Shown: positions 1 through 9,722, counted from the first letter of the stretch. The stretch is 64,000 nucleotides of DNA from JALZAA01 sp036005605 (GCA_036005605.1 DASYQJ010000251.1:4841-68840), one strand, 5' to 3'. Numbers and translations are program-made. The notes: a model not told the origin generated them from the sequence alone.

Positions 1-1392
1 CGCGTCGTGCCGCTGGACGGGCGCAGCCGTGCCTACGTCGACGGGCGGCTCGCAACCGTCGGCGAGCTCGCCGAGGTGGGCGCCCGTCTCGTCGACCTTC
101 ATGGCCAGCATGCGCATCAATCCCTCCTCGCGCCGGCGGTGCAACGCGCCGCCCTCGATCGCTTCATCGGACCGCCAGCGACCGATCCCCTCGCCGCGCA
201 CCGCGCCGCCCGAGCCGAGATGCGACGCATCGACGCCGAGCTCGCCGGACTCGGCGGCGACGAGCGGGCCCGTGCGCGCGAGCTCGACCTGCTGCGCTTT
301 CAGATCGACGAGATCGAGGCCGCCGGCCTCGACGACGTGAGCGAGGACGTCGCCCTTGAAGCCGAGGAGGCACTGCTCGCCGACGCGCTGGCGCACCGCG
401 AAGCCCTGGCGACGGCGTACGGCGCCGTCGAGGGACCGGCGCTCGACGCGGTCGGCGCCGCTGCGGCGGCGCTCGCGGGCCGCGGTCCGTTCGCAGAGCT
501 CGCCGAGCGGCTCCGCGCCACACAAGCCGAGCTGGCCGAGCTGGGGAGCGAGCTGCGTGTCGCACGCGACACGGTGGAGGACGACCCGCAGCGACTGGAG
601 GAGATCCGGGTGCGGCGGAAGCTCCTGCGCGAGCTCACGCGGAAGTACGGCGAGACGCTCGCGGACGTGCGCGCGTACGGCGGGGACACCCGCCGGCGGC
701 TCGCCGAGCTCCAGGCCTACGAGGCGCGAGCCGCCGAGCTCGAACAGGCACGGGAGGCGATACGCGCGCAGGCCGTCGAGGCCGCGGCCGCGTTGTCGCG
801 GGCTCGGCAGGCCGGAGCCGGTGCTCTCGCCGAGGCCGTCACGCCGCACCTCCGGGAGCTCGCGATGCCGGCAGCCGCCTTCACGGTCGTCGTGGAGCCG
901 GGGGAGCCGACCGACGACGGCGCGGACCGGATCACGTTCCTCATCTCCGCCAACCCCGGGGAGCCGCCTCGACCGCTCGGCAAGGTCGCGTCGGGTGGTG
1001 AGCTCTCACGCGCGATGCTGGCAGCGCGCGTGGTGCTCTCCGAGGCGCCGCCCACGCTGGTGTTCGACGAGGTCGACGCCGGCATCGGGGGTGAGGCGGG
1101 AGCCGCGGTGGGCCGTCTGCTCGCCGACCTCGCCGGCGCCCACCAGGTGCTGGTCGTGACGCACCTCGCGCAGGTGGCGGCCTACGCGGACGCGCAGGTC
1201 GTGGTCGAGAAGCGCGAGCAGGGGAAGCGCACGGTGGCGAGCGCCGAGACGGTGGCCGGCGAGGAGCGGGTGCGCGAGCTGTCGCGCATGCTCGCGGGGG
1301 TCGGAGAGTCCGCGCACGCCCGCAGCCACGCCGCCGAGCTGCTCGATGCCGGTGAGAGCTTCAAGCGGGCGAGGACCCATGGCGCGGCGTAG
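1..1392 (+). CDS. recN: DNA repair protein RecN, 3' part
   Basis: C-terminal part of RecN, an SMC-like ATPase acting in double-strand break repair. The reading frame is open from the first base, so the N-terminal Walker A half lies outside the window. Visible parts are the end of the N-terminal head (VDLHGQHAHQ, a RecN hallmark), a long Glu/Ala/Arg-rich coiled coil, the ABC signature SGGELSR (around 991-1011), Walker B LVFDEVDAGIGG (around 1058-1093) and the VVTHLAQVAAYAD switch region. It overlaps the next gene start slightly. In mycobacteria recN is a PafBC target; pafB and pafC are also in this window, but no operator was identified. Confidence 0.95.
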   Translation, partial: RVVPLDGRSRAYVDGRLATVGELAEVGARLVDLHGQHAHQSLLAPAVQRAALDRFIGPPATDPLAAHRAARAEMRRIDAELAGLGGDERARARELDLLRFQIDEIEAAGLDDVSEDVALEAEEALLADALAHREALATAYGAVEGPALDAVGAAAAALAGRGPFAELAERLRATQAELAELGSELRVARDTVEDDPQRLEEIRVRRKLLRELTRKYGETLADVRAYGGDTRRRLAELQAYEARAAELEQAREAIRAQAVEAAAALSRARQAGAGALAEAVTPHLRELAMPAAAFTVVVEPGEPTDDGADRITFLISANPGEPPRPLGKVASGGELSRAMLAARVVLSEAPPTLVFDEVDAGIGGEAGAAVGRLLADLAGAHQVLVVTHLAQVAAYADAQVVVEKREQGKRTVASAETVAGEERVRELSRMLAGVGESAHARSHAAELLDAGESFKRARTHGAA

Positions 1393-2542
1393 CACGCGTG
1401 CGGCGACGACCGTCACCGGAACGGCGCGCATCGACCGCCGGACCAAGGACCTCGTGAAGCGTCTCCAGCCGGGGGACATCGCCGTGATCAATCACCGTGA
1501 TCTCGACCGGGTCGCCGCCGAAGGGCTGGTAGGAGCGGGCGTGGGCGCGGTCGTGAACGCGGGCGAGTCGATCTCGGGCCGGTACCCGAACGGCGGGCCG
1601 ATCCGGGTCGTGCAGGCCGGCATCCCGCTCGTCGACCGAGCCGGTGAGGACGTGCTCGACCGCTTGCACGAGGGCGAGCAGGTTCGCATCGACGGTGCCG
1701 AGATCTGGCGCAATGACGAGCTGATCGCCACCGGCGAGGCGCTCTCCGCCGCCGAGATCCAAGCCTCCATGGACGCGGCGCGCGCCGCGATCGGCGGCGA
1801 GCTCGAGCGGTTCGCGGTGAACACCCTCGAGTACATCCAGCGCGAGGCGAAGCTGACGTTCGAGCCGATCGAGCTGCCTCCGATCAAGACGCAGTTCCGC
1901 GGCCGGCACGCCCTCGTCGTCGTGCGCGGCCACGACTACCGGACCGACCTCGCGGCCCTCCGCCCCTACATCCGCGAGTACCAACCGGTGCTGATCGGTG
2001 TCGACGGCGGCGCCGACGCCCTCCTCGAGATGCGGCTCAAGCCCGACATCATCATCGGCGATTTCGACTCGGTGTCGGATGTCGCCCTCGGCACGGGTGC
2101 CGAGCTCATCCATCACGTGCATCTCGACGGGCGGGCGCCGGGTCGAGAAGCGCTGCAAGCCTGGGGCGCCCCGTACCACGAGTTCGTCGTCGACGGCACC
2201 AGCGAAGACGTCGCCATGCTGCTGGCGTACGAAGCCGGCGCCCAGCTCATCGTCGCCGTCGGGACGCACGCGTCCATGGTGGAGTTCCTCGACAAGGGCC
2301 GCAGAGGCATGTCGTCGACGTTCCTCACCCGGCTCCGGCTCGGCCCGGCGCTCGTCGACGCCAAGGGTGTGAACCGCCTCTACGAGGGACGGGTCAGGCG
2401 GCGCGACATCGCATTGCTGGTGGGATCGGCCATCCTGGCGATCATCGTCGTGAGCATCGTGTCGGAGCCCATTCACGTCTTCCTGCGGGGGATCGAGCTG
2501 ACCCTGCGCGACCTGTGGTTCTCGATCTCCGACACGTTCTGA
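1379..2542 (+). CDS. steA: SteA-type cytokinetic ring / envelope protein
   Basis: 387-residue homologue of actinobacterial SteA (Rv1697 type). The central part carries a thiamine-pyrophosphokinase-like fold signature (GVDGGADALL followed by DIIIGDFDSVSD), and a single membrane segment lies near the C-terminus (about residues 341-364, LLVGSAILAIIVVSIV), placing the large domain in the cytoplasm. The ATG at 1379 is preferred over one at 1346 because it gives the family-typical start and overlaps recN by only 14 nt. It is followed 4 nt later by the MctB/SteB-like gene, the usual steA-steB pair implicated in corynebacterial division and wall assembly. Its enzymatic activity is not known. Confidence 0.88.
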   Translation: MARRSTRAATTVTGTARIDRRTKDLVKRLQPGDIAVINHRDLDRVAAEGLVGAGVGAVVNAGESISGRYPNGGPIRVVQAGIPLVDRAGEDVLDRLHEGEQVRIDGAEIWRNDELIATGEALSAAEIQASMDAARAAIGGELERFAVNTLEYIQREAKLTFEPIELPPIKTQFRGRHALVVVRGHDYRTDLAALRPYIREYQPVLIGVDGGADALLEMRLKPDIIIGDFDSVSDVALGTGAELIHHVHLDGRAPGREALQAWGAPYHEFVVDGTSEDVAMLLAYEAGAQLIVAVGTHASMVEFLDKGRRGMSSTFLTRLRLGPALVDAKGVNRLYEGRVRRRDIALLVGSAILAIIVVSIVSEPIHVFLRGIELTLRDLWFSISDTF

Positions 2543-2546
2543 TCGC

Positions 2547-3494
2547 ATGATCAACTTCCGATTCCACATCGTGTCGCTCATCGCGGTCTTTCTCGCGCTC
2601 GCAGTGGGCGTCGTGTTCGGCGCGACGGTCGTGAACAGCGCGATCGTCGACCGACTCAACAACCGGATCGACACCGTCGAGGACAACGCGAACAAGCGGA
2701 AGGCGGAGAGCGACGAGCTGCGAGGCGAGGTCGGCCAGCTCCAGGGCTACATCGACGGCACGAAGGACTTCGCGGTCTCGGGGCGCCTCGACGGCATCAC
2801 GCTCGCCACGATCGCGACGAGGGGCGTCGACGGCGACTCCGTCAAGCAGACCGTCGAGCTCGCGCAGCAGGCCGGTGCGAGGGCGCCCGGGATCATCTGG
2901 TTGGAGGAGAAGCTGACGCTCTCGGACGCCGATGCGCTGAAACAGCTCGGCGACCTGCTCGGGAGATCGGGCCAGAGCGCCAAGGCGACGCGGGACGAAG
3001 CGTGGAACGCGCTCGCCAGCCGCGTGGCGACCGGCGGGGGAGCGGCCGCGAACGGCCGCGATCTTCTCACCGCGCTGGCCGATGACGGGTACATCAGCTT
3101 CGAGCCGGTTGGCGACCAGGGTGACAGCCTCTCCGCCGCGTCGTTCACGGGCGGGGACGTTCGGGTGCTCCTCGTCGACGGACCCAACGGACAGATCGCC
3201 GGCAACGAAGTTCTTGCACCGCTCAGCAACGCGCTCGTTGCGAACCGCCTGCGCCTCGTGGTCGGAGAGGTCTTCGCGGAGAAGGACGGCGGCCCGAAGC
3301 GCGGCGCCCTGCTGACGCCCATCCGCGAGAGCGATGGCCTCAAGCAGGCAGTCTCCACCGTCGATGACCTCGACCGTGTGGAAGGCCACGTCAGCGCCGT
3401 GCTTGCCCTGGCCGACCTGAACCGCAACGTGGTCGGACAGTACGGGTACGGCACGGGGGCGACGAAGAGCGCGCCGGAATGGTCGAACCAGTAG
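2547..3494 (+). CDS. steB: MctB/SteB family (DUF3186) membrane-anchored coiled-coil protein
   Basis: 315 residues. An N-terminal membrane segment (about residues 7-28, rich in Val/Ala/Leu) is followed by a charged coiled coil (about 36-72), then a mixed alpha/beta extracytoplasmic domain. This layout matches the MctB/SteB family. M. tuberculosis MctB was named for copper export, while the corynebacterial homologue SteB pairs with SteA in division. Translational linkage to steA (4 nt gap) favours the SteB role here; that is inference. The start is the ATG after steA. Its 3' end overlaps murJ by 16 nt. Confidence 0.82.
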   Translation: MINFRFHIVSLIAVFLALAVGVVFGATVVNSAIVDRLNNRIDTVEDNANKRKAESDELRGEVGQLQGYIDGTKDFAVSGRLDGITLATIATRGVDGDSVKQTVELAQQAGARAPGIIWLEEKLTLSDADALKQLGDLLGRSGQSAKATRDEAWNALASRVATGGGAAANGRDLLTALADDGYISFEPVGDQGDSLSAASFTGGDVRVLLVDGPNGQIAGNEVLAPLSNALVANRLRLVVGEVFAEKDGGPKRGALLTPIRESDGLKQAVSTVDDLDRVEGHVSAVLALADLNRNVVGQYGYGTGATKSAPEWSNQ

Positions 3495-5104
3495 CCGGCG
3501 CGCGGTCGGTCTCGCGATCGGCCGCGGGCATGGGCGTGGCCGCCGGGGCCTCGCGCGTGATCGGGTTCGCCCGCGTCCTGGCGATCGCCGCAATTCTCGG
3601 GACGACGTACCTGGGCAACACGTTCACATCTTCGAACTACGTGTCGAACGTGCTGTTCGAGCTGCTGGCGGCGGGCGCGCTCTCAGCGGTGCTCGTGCCC
3701 ACGCTCGTGGACCTGCTCGCTCGTCCCGACGAGCCGGAGGCGGAACGCCTCGCCGGCAGTGTGCTGGGAATCGCGCTGATCGTGCTGGGCGCGGTGACGG
3801 TCGTGGGCGTCATCGCCGCGCCGTGGCTTGCCCGCCTCCTCTCCAGCGGCGTCGACGACCCGTCGATCGCCGCGCAGCAGGAGAGCCTGGCGACGTTCCT
3901 CCTGCGGTTCTTCGTGCCGCAGGTGTTGCTCTACGCGGTCGGCACCGTTGCGATCGCCGTCCTCTACGCCAAGCGCCGGTTCGTCATCACGGCGATCGCG
4001 CCCATCGGGAACACGATCCTGATCGTGGCCGGGCTGGTGATGTTCCGTGTCCTGACCGGCGGCGACACAGGGCTCGACTTGTCGCTGGCCGAGAAGCTCA
4101 CGCTCGCCCTGAGCGCCACGCTCGGCGTCGCCGCGTTCGTCGCGGTGCCGAGCATCGCCTTGCACCGCACGGGCTTCCGGTTACGGCCACGCCTGGCGCG
4201 CGGCGACCCGGAGGTGAACCGGCTCCTGCGACTGTCGGGATGGGCGGTCCTCCAGCACGCCGAGATCGGCCTGCTGCTGGGCGCCGCGATCGTGCTCGGC
4301 AACTCGGTCGAGGGCGGCACGGTCGCGTACCAGGTTGCGTGGGTGTTCTTCCTCGCGCCCTACGGCGTCATCGCCCAGCCGATCCACACCGCGATCCACA
4401 ACGAGCTGTCGCTCGACGCGGCACGCGCGGATCTGGCCGCGTTCGCACGCTCGTTGCGGTGGGCGCTCGACGCGATGGCGGTGCTCATCGTCCCCGTGTC
4501 GGCGGCGATGATCGCGCTCGCCCGACCCGGCATGATCGTGTTCGCGTTCGGCGAGGCCGCCGAGAACGGAGTGAACCTGCTGGCGGCGGGGCTCGCGTCC
4601 CTGGCGATCGGGCTCTACGCCTACGGGGTGTTCCTCATGCTCGCTCGGGCGTACTACGCGCTCGGCGACAGCCGGACGCCGGCCGTCGTCGCCCTCGCCA
4701 CCGGCATCGGCGGGGTTGTCGCGATGGGTGTCGGCGTGTGGCTCACCGAGGGCGCGGCGCGAGTGGCGGCGCTCGGCATCGGCCACACGATCGCGTACAC
4801 GGTGGGCGCCGTGGTGCTGGCCGTCGGCCTGTCTCGCCGCACCGGCCATGCGATCGTGCCCGGTGCACTTCCGCGCGCCGTGGCTCTGTCGGTGGTGGTC
4901 GGCGGAGCGGGATGGTGGGTCGCCTCCGTGCTCGATCCCTCGGGCCGCGTCGCCAACGCCGTGCTGTGCACGGTGATCGTGCTCGTCGGCGGAGCGCTGT
5001 ATCTCCTGGGCGTCCGAGTGACCGGCGGACGCATCGAGCGCCGGCGGATCGTCGAGCCGGACGTGCCCGGACTGGAACCGGACAGCGCCGAGGTCGAGGC
5101 GTGA
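3479..5104 (+). CDS. murJ: MurJ/MviN family lipid II flippase
   Basis: 541-residue polytopic protein of the MOP superfamily, expected to flip undecaprenyl-linked peptidoglycan precursor. The N-terminal region (GAASRVIGFARVLAIAAILGT, then NVLFELLAAGALSAVLVPTL) is the characteristic MurJ opening with the conserved FxLLAxGALS motif. About 13-14 hydrophobic segments follow. No cytoplasmic kinase-like tail is present, unlike mycobacterial MviN. It overlaps the preceding steB by 16 nt and the next gene by GTGA, so it sits in a translationally coupled envelope operon. Alternatively it could flip another polyprenyl-linked glycan; a second MurJ elsewhere would support that. Confidence 0.87.
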   Translation: MVEPVAGARSVSRSAAGMGVAAGASRVIGFARVLAIAAILGTTYLGNTFTSSNYVSNVLFELLAAGALSAVLVPTLVDLLARPDEPEAERLAGSVLGIALIVLGAVTVVGVIAAPWLARLLSSGVDDPSIAAQQESLATFLLRFFVPQVLLYAVGTVAIAVLYAKRRFVITAIAPIGNTILIVAGLVMFRVLTGGDTGLDLSLAEKLTLALSATLGVAAFVAVPSIALHRTGFRLRPRLARGDPEVNRLLRLSGWAVLQHAEIGLLLGAAIVLGNSVEGGTVAYQVAWVFFLAPYGVIAQPIHTAIHNELSLDAARADLAAFARSLRWALDAMAVLIVPVSAAMIALARPGMIVFAFGEAAENGVNLLAAGLASLAIGLYAYGVFLMLARAYYALGDSRTPAVVALATGIGGVVAMGVGVWLTEGAARVAALGIGHTIAYTVGAVVLAVGLSRRTGHAIVPGALPRAVALSVVVGGAGWWVASVLDPSGRVANAVLCTVIVLVGGALYLLGVRVTGGRIERRRIVEPDVPGLEPDSAEVEA

Positions 5105-7401
5105 AGCGCGTCGCCGCTGCCGCGGTCGTCGCCATGCTGGTGGTGCCGTTGCTCGTCGCCGCGACCTCGGGTGCCGCGTCGGCGGGCACCGCCAAGCCAG
5201 AGGCGCGGCGTGTGCTGGTCGTCTCGCTCCCCGCCGTGACGTGGGAGGACATCGAAGCGCGCGTCGACGCGCTGCCGAACCTGACGCGGCTGCTCGACAG
5301 GTCCGCGATCGGGGGTCTCACCACCCGGACGATCGACCGGCAGACGAAGCTGGCCGACGGCTACGTCACATTGGGCGCCGGCACGCGCTCGGTCGGAACC
5401 GACATGGAAAGCGACGGGGAGGGCTTCGAGGTCGGCGAGCCGTTCGCCGATACCACTGCCGGCCAGGTGTTCGAGCGCCGGACCGGCAGGACCGCCCGCG
5501 GCGGCCTCGTGAACCTGGGAATCGCCGGCATCGTCGACAAGAACAAGCAAGAGCTCTTTGACGCCGAGGTCGGCGCGCTCGGCGACAAGCTCGCGAGCTC
5601 GGATTGGTCGCGGGCCGTCATCGCGAACGGGGACGGCGAGGACACGGAGCAGCTCGTCGGCGGGTACTACCGCCGCCAGGCAGTCGCCGGGCTCATGGGC
5701 TCCGAAGGAGAGGTGCCCGCGGGCGCGGTCGGCCCCGAGCTCCTCGTCTCGGACGCCCAGGCGCCGTTCGGCCTGCGGTACGACAACGAGGCGGTTCTCC
5801 GCGCCTTTCGCAACGTGTGGCAGCCGCGCTCGGTCGTGCTGGTCGAGGCGTCCGATCTCGTGCGCGAGGACGCGTACCGCCCGTTCGCCACGCCGAACCA
5901 GCGCGCGGAGCTCCTCGGGCAGGCCCTCCGGCGCACGGACGAGCTGATCGGCGGGCTGCTCCGGGAGGTGGACCCCGAACGCGACGCCGTGATGGTCGTC
6001 GGCCCCGTCCATCCCTCGCGCGACGTGCAGCTGACGGTCGCCTCGCTGAAGGCCCCGGGCGTGAAGCCCGGCCTGCTGCGCAGTGGAACGACGCGCCGAC
6101 CGGGGTTCGTGCAGCTCGTCGACATCGCGCCGACGATCCTCGACCGGATCGGGCTCAGCACACCCGACTCGATGGAGGGTCGCCCGTTCGAGGTGCGCGA
6201 CGAGGGTGGTTCGGCATCCCAACGGCGCGACGGGATCGCCGATGCCGACAAGGCCGCCACCTTCCGCGACGAGATCGTCAGCGTCGTCGCCGTGTTGTTC
6301 GTCGTGCTCCAGGTCGCGCTCGTGATCGGCGCTCTGGTGTGGCTCGCTCGCCCCCGCCTGCGTCGCCTCGGGACGGCTCTCCATCTGGCCGCGCTTGCCG
6401 CGCTCGGGTTCGTCGCGGCGGTCCTCCTCGCACGGCTCCTGCCGTTCCACGACTACGGACACCTCGCATACTGGGCCGCGCTCGCGGCGGCATCGCTCGG
6501 GTTCGCCCTGCTCTATCGGTTCGCGGGCCGGCGCGACCCGCTCGTGTCGCTGATCATCGGCTTGGGCGTGATCGTCGCCGTGCTCGTCATCGACGTGCTC
6601 TTCGGCGCGCCGCTCCAGCTCAGCAACCCCCTCGGGTACTCGCCCCTCCTCGCGGCGCGCTTCAGCGGCTACGGAAACCTCGGGTACGCGGCGCTCGCCT
6701 CGGCGGCGGTGCTTCTGGCCGGGCTGCTCGCCCATCGGATCGGCGGCCGGCGCGGCGTCCTGACCGCGATCGCGCTGCTCGTGGTGGTGTTCGTCGCCGA
6801 CGGGGCGCCGATGTGGGGCTCGGACGTGGGTGGCGTCCTGTCGATCCTCCCTGCCTTCGCGGCCACCGGGTATCTGCTGCTCGGGAAGCGGATCCGCCTC
6901 CGCACCGCGCTGCTCGGCCTCCTTGCCGCGGTGATCGCGCTCTTGGCCTTCGGTCTGTTCGACCTGACGCGTCCTTCCGACAAGCAGACCCACCTCGGCC
7001 GGCTGATCGAGACCACACAATCGCGTGGCTGGTCCGGCTTTTCGACGGTGATCGAGCGCAAGATCTACGAGAACCTCTCGGTGCTCCTCGGCTCCACGTG
7101 GCTGCTCGTGGTGTTGGCGGTGCTCGGCTTCCTCGCGTACGTGTACTCGAAACGGCGCGACCGGCTGCAGGCGATCGTCGAATGGGTGCCGGAGCTGCGT
7201 GCCTCGTACGTGGGGTTCGCGATCGTCGCCACTCTCGGCTTCGCTGCCAACGACTCCGGAATCGCGGTTCCGGGCATGATGCTCAGCGTCCTGAACCCCA
7301 CGATCATCGCCCTCTTGGTCCTCGCCCACCGTCGCGTCCCGCCGAGTGAAGAAGTGCCGGCCGAAGCCGAACCGGCCCCGGCGGCGGTCACCCGCGCGTG
7401 A
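5101..7401 (+). CDS. alkaline phosphatase-superfamily-like polytopic membrane protein
   Basis: 766 residues starting at GTG 5101, overlapping the murJ stop. A signal peptide (about residues 1-29) precedes an extracytoplasmic domain of about 370 residues that opens with RRVLVVSLPAVTWEDI and contains a DLVREDAYR and VDIAPTILDRIGL stretch typical of the alkaline-phosphatase/phosphodiesterase fold. The C-terminal half (about 395-740) has roughly ten membrane segments. The reading frame is open far upstream, but the upstream part is murJ in another frame. Substrate is unknown. The neighbours suggest it acts on a surface glycan or lipid-linked intermediate. I do not recognise a characterised orthologue. 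Confidence 0.75.
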   Translation: MKRVAAAAVVAMLVVPLLVAATSGAASAGTAKPEARRVLVVSLPAVTWEDIEARVDALPNLTRLLDRSAIGGLTTRTIDRQTKLADGYVTLGAGTRSVGTDMESDGEGFEVGEPFADTTAGQVFERRTGRTARGGLVNLGIAGIVDKNKQELFDAEVGALGDKLASSDWSRAVIANGDGEDTEQLVGGYYRRQAVAGLMGSEGEVPAGAVGPELLVSDAQAPFGLRYDNEAVLRAFRNVWQPRSVVLVEASDLVREDAYRPFATPNQRAELLGQALRRTDELIGGLLREVDPERDAVMVVGPVHPSRDVQLTVASLKAPGVKPGLLRSGTTRRPGFVQLVDIAPTILDRIGLSTPDSMEGRPFEVRDEGGSASQRRDGIADADKAATFRDEIVSVVAVLFVVLQVALVIGALVWLARPRLRRLGTALHLAALAALGFVAAVLLARLLPFHDYGHLAYWAALAAASLGFALLYRFAGRRDPLVSLIIGLGVIVAVLVIDVLFGAPLQLSNPLGYSPLLAARFSGYGNLGYAALASAAVLLAGLLAHRIGGRRGVLTAIALLVVVFVADGAPMWGSDVGGVLSILPAFAATGYLLLGKRIRLRTALLGLLAAVIALLAFGLFDLTRPSDKQTHLGRLIETTQSRGWSGFSTVIERKIYENLSVLLGSTWLLVVLAVLGFLAYVYSKRRDRLQAIVEWVPELRASYVGFAIVATLGFAANDSGIAVPGMMLSVLNPTIIALLVLAHRRVPPSEEVPAEAEPAPAAVTRA

Positions 7402-8252
7402 GCGTCCTCGTCGGCATCGTCGTCGGCGTCGTCACGGCGTGGTTCCTGCGCATCGCGGGCCGCGACATGCTCGAGTTCCCGGCGCTGGAGCGCACCAACT
7501 ACCGCGGCCTTCCGCTCCCGACCGCCGGCGGAATCGTCATCGTGCTCACCGTGCTCGTCATAGAAGCCGGGCGTGCGATCGCGGGCGCGGCCGGGCTGGG
7601 GGACGAGCCCGGTCTCACGCTGTCCCGCAGCCTCGTGCTGTTCGCCGCCTTCGGGTTCGGGTTCCTCGGATTCATGGACGACCTCCTCGGCGCGGGAGGG
7701 GATCGCGGCTTCCGCGGCCACGTGCGCGCCCTCGCCCAAGGGCGCCTCACGACCGGATTCGTCAAGCTGTTCGGTGGCGCGGGCGTCGCCGTCGTGCTCG
7801 TCGCGACGCCGGGCTTCGCGAGCGGCCGGCGGCTCATCACCGACGCCGTCCTCATCGCGCTGGCCGCGAACTTCGCCAACCTGCTCGATCTCGCCCCCGG
7901 TCGCCTCATCAAGGTGTCGTGGGTCCTGTACATCCCGCTCGCAGTGGCGCTCGGCACCGACGCGATCGGGGTCGCGATCGCGCCCGTCATGGGCGCCGCC
8001 CTCGCGCTCCTTCCCGACGATCTCGGCGAGCGGCTCATGCTCGGCGACACCGGCGCCAACGTCATCGGCGCCGTGTTGGGCCTGGGCGTCGTCCTCGGCC
8101 TCGGACAGACGGCGCGCACAAGCGTCCTCGTCGTGCTGATCGTCCTCAACGTGCTGGCCGAGATCGTGTCGTTCAGCCGCGTGATCGAGCGCGTGCCTCC
8201 GCTGCGCGCCTTCGATCGCCTGGGGCAGCGCCCCGAGCGTCGCCACGCGTGA
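7398..8252 (+). CDS. MraY/WecA-like polyprenyl-phosphate sugar-1-phosphate transferase family protein
   Basis: 284 residues, GTG start overlapping the previous stop by 4 nt. Membrane segments alternate with conserved cytoplasmic loops: FLGFMDDLLGAGG (the Mg-binding DD motif), NFANLLDLAPGR (the NxxNxxD motif) and LGDTGANVIGA (the nucleophile-region GDxG motif). These are the hallmarks of the MraY/WecA glycosyltransferase-4 superfamily. The loop after NLLD reads LAPGR rather than DGLDG, as in small Gram-positive homologues, so it is probably not the essential MraY. Position after murJ suggests it initiates a surface-polymer lipid intermediate; this is inference. Confidence 0.8.
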   Translation: MSVLVGIVVGVVTAWFLRIAGRDMLEFPALERTNYRGLPLPTAGGIVIVLTVLVIEAGRAIAGAAGLGDEPGLTLSRSLVLFAAFGFGFLGFMDDLLGAGGDRGFRGHVRALAQGRLTTGFVKLFGGAGVAVVLVATPGFASGRRLITDAVLIALAANFANLLDLAPGRLIKVSWVLYIPLAVALGTDAIGVAIAPVMGAALALLPDDLGERLMLGDTGANVIGAVLGLGVVLGLGQTARTSVLVVLIVLNVLAEIVSFSRVIERVPPLRAFDRLGQRPERRHA

Positions 8253-8264
8253 CGCGCGGCGGCT

Positions 8265-9716
8265 TCACGGACGGCAGGCGCGTTTCTCGTACAGGACGCG
8301 GGGGCCGCCGTAGCGCGCCGTCACCTCGTAGCCGACTTGGGCGAGACGAGGGCCGAGATCGAGGTTTGCGTAGCGGGACGTCCACACGAGCACGCCACAC
8401 ACGTCGGGTTTCGCCGCCGCGTTCTGGAGCTTCACCGCCGTGACCTGGCCCTGCTCGATCCGCTTGATGGACGAGTCGTCGAAGTACGGGACGGTCAGCC
8501 GGCCGGCACGCCACAGGAACCCGGGTTCGTCGCTGATCGCGAGGCTGCCGGCGGGAAGGTTGCGGAGCCCGTCGACGGCCGCGCTCTCTGCCTTGTTGTA
8601 GGGATCCGGCCACAGCATCGAATGGACGTTGCTCCAGTACCAAGGCATGACCAAGGCCGCGCCGACGAGGAGAGCAACCAGCGGCGGCGGTCGCAGCGCG
8701 ACGAGCAGCGCCAGCGGCGCGATGAGGAACGCCACGTGCGGGCGCCAGAACGCCGGCTCGTAGACCAGCAGCGCGAACTGCACCACCAGCCAGAGCACGA
8801 GCACCGACGCAGGACGGAACAGCAACGGTCCGTTGGCAGGGGAGTCGGTCTGCGCCGCCCGCACCCAACCGATGCGTACCAGGACCAGCATCGCCACGGT
8901 GAGGCCGGCGGCGACGAGCACGATCGGGTCGCGGTCGATCAGCGTGTGCAGGGCCTTGGTGACTGCGCCCGGGTACGACGTCAGCCGCGACGCCTCGCGG
9001 TTGTACACGACGGACTGGTCCCATACGCGCTGCAGACCCCAGGGGAGGGCGGCGCCGAGGGCGACGACGACGGCCGCACCGACGGCGTAGACCAGATCGC
9101 GAGGACGCCGCCGGGAGAGCACCAGCAGCGCGACCACGAGCCCCGCCGGCGCCGCCAGCGCCTTGGCCGCGAGTGCGGCCCCGAGCAGAGCCCCGGCGGC
9201 GACGGCGCGGGCGCTTGTCGGCGCCTGGGTGTACCCGAACGAGACCGCCACCGCGCCGATGGCGAAGGCGAGGGCGGGGCCGTCCGAGGCGATCCCGGCC
9301 GTGGTCCAGAGGACCGACCCGCTCGTCGTCACGAGCACTGCTGCGACGATCGCCCCATAACGGGACGTGATGCGCCGCCCGGCGGCGTACGTCACCACGG
9401 TGACGGCGGCGCCGGCGACGAGCGGCAGCACGCGGGGCGCGTTCGTCGTTCGGAGCCCGACGAGGTCGGCGATATACAGCAGCGGGAGGTGCAGGGGACC
9501 TTGGGGCGAGAACAGGTCGCGGAACGGGACGACGCCGTCGCGCATCTCGATCGCGGAGAGGCCGAAGAAGCCGTCGTCGTAGGTGAGGTGGCGGTTCGCG
9601 ACGAAGGCCGGAATGCGTAACAGCACGGCGACGGCGCCGAGCACGGCGGCGTCGATCCACCACGTCCGCCGGTCGACGGCGGGGCGCGTTCGCTCCGCCG
9701 CCACCGGTCTCGCCAT
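8265..9716 (-). CDS. ArnT/PMT-like (GT39-type) membrane glycosyltransferase
   Basis: 483 residues with about 11-12 hydrophobic segments. The first extracytoplasmic loop carries TYDDGFFGLSAIEM and FSPQGPLHLPLL, the acidic DD plus PQGP pattern of dolichol/polyprenyl-phosphate-mannose transferases. It would use a lipid-linked sugar as donor on the outer face of the membrane. It ends 12 bp from the convergent MraY-like gene. The start ATG at 9716 lies 6 nt after a TAACTT hexamer with no Shine-Dalgarno, pointing to a leaderless message. The acceptor is unknown: protein, lipid or glycan. Confidence 0.78.
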   Translation of the reverse strand: MARPVAAERTRPAVDRRTWWIDAAVLGAVAVLLRIPAFVANRHLTYDDGFFGLSAIEMRDGVVPFRDLFSPQGPLHLPLLYIADLVGLRTTNAPRVLPLVAGAAVTVVTYAAGRRITSRYGAIVAAVLVTTSGSVLWTTAGIASDGPALAFAIGAVAVSFGYTQAPTSARAVAAGALLGAALAAKALAAPAGLVVALLVLSRRRPRDLVYAVGAAVVVALGAALPWGLQRVWDQSVVYNREASRLTSYPGAVTKALHTLIDRDPIVLVAAGLTVAMLVLVRIGWVRAAQTDSPANGPLLFRPASVLVLWLVVQFALLVYEPAFWRPHVAFLIAPLALLVALRPPPLVALLVGAALVMPWYWSNVHSMLWPDPYNKAESAAVDGLRNLPAGSLAISDEPGFLWRAGRLTVPYFDDSSIKRIEQGQVTAVKLQNAAAKPDVCGVLVWTSRYANLDLGPRLAQVGYEVTARYGGPRVLYEKRACRP

Positions 9717-9722
9717 CCGCGG

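Noticed and set aside
4654..7329. Very long open frame on the minus strand (891 codons), and similar long antisense frames elsewhere
   Set aside because: They lie antisense to clear membrane-protein genes, are extremely rich in Arg/His/Glu and lack domain motifs. Long antisense frames are normal in GC-rich DNA.
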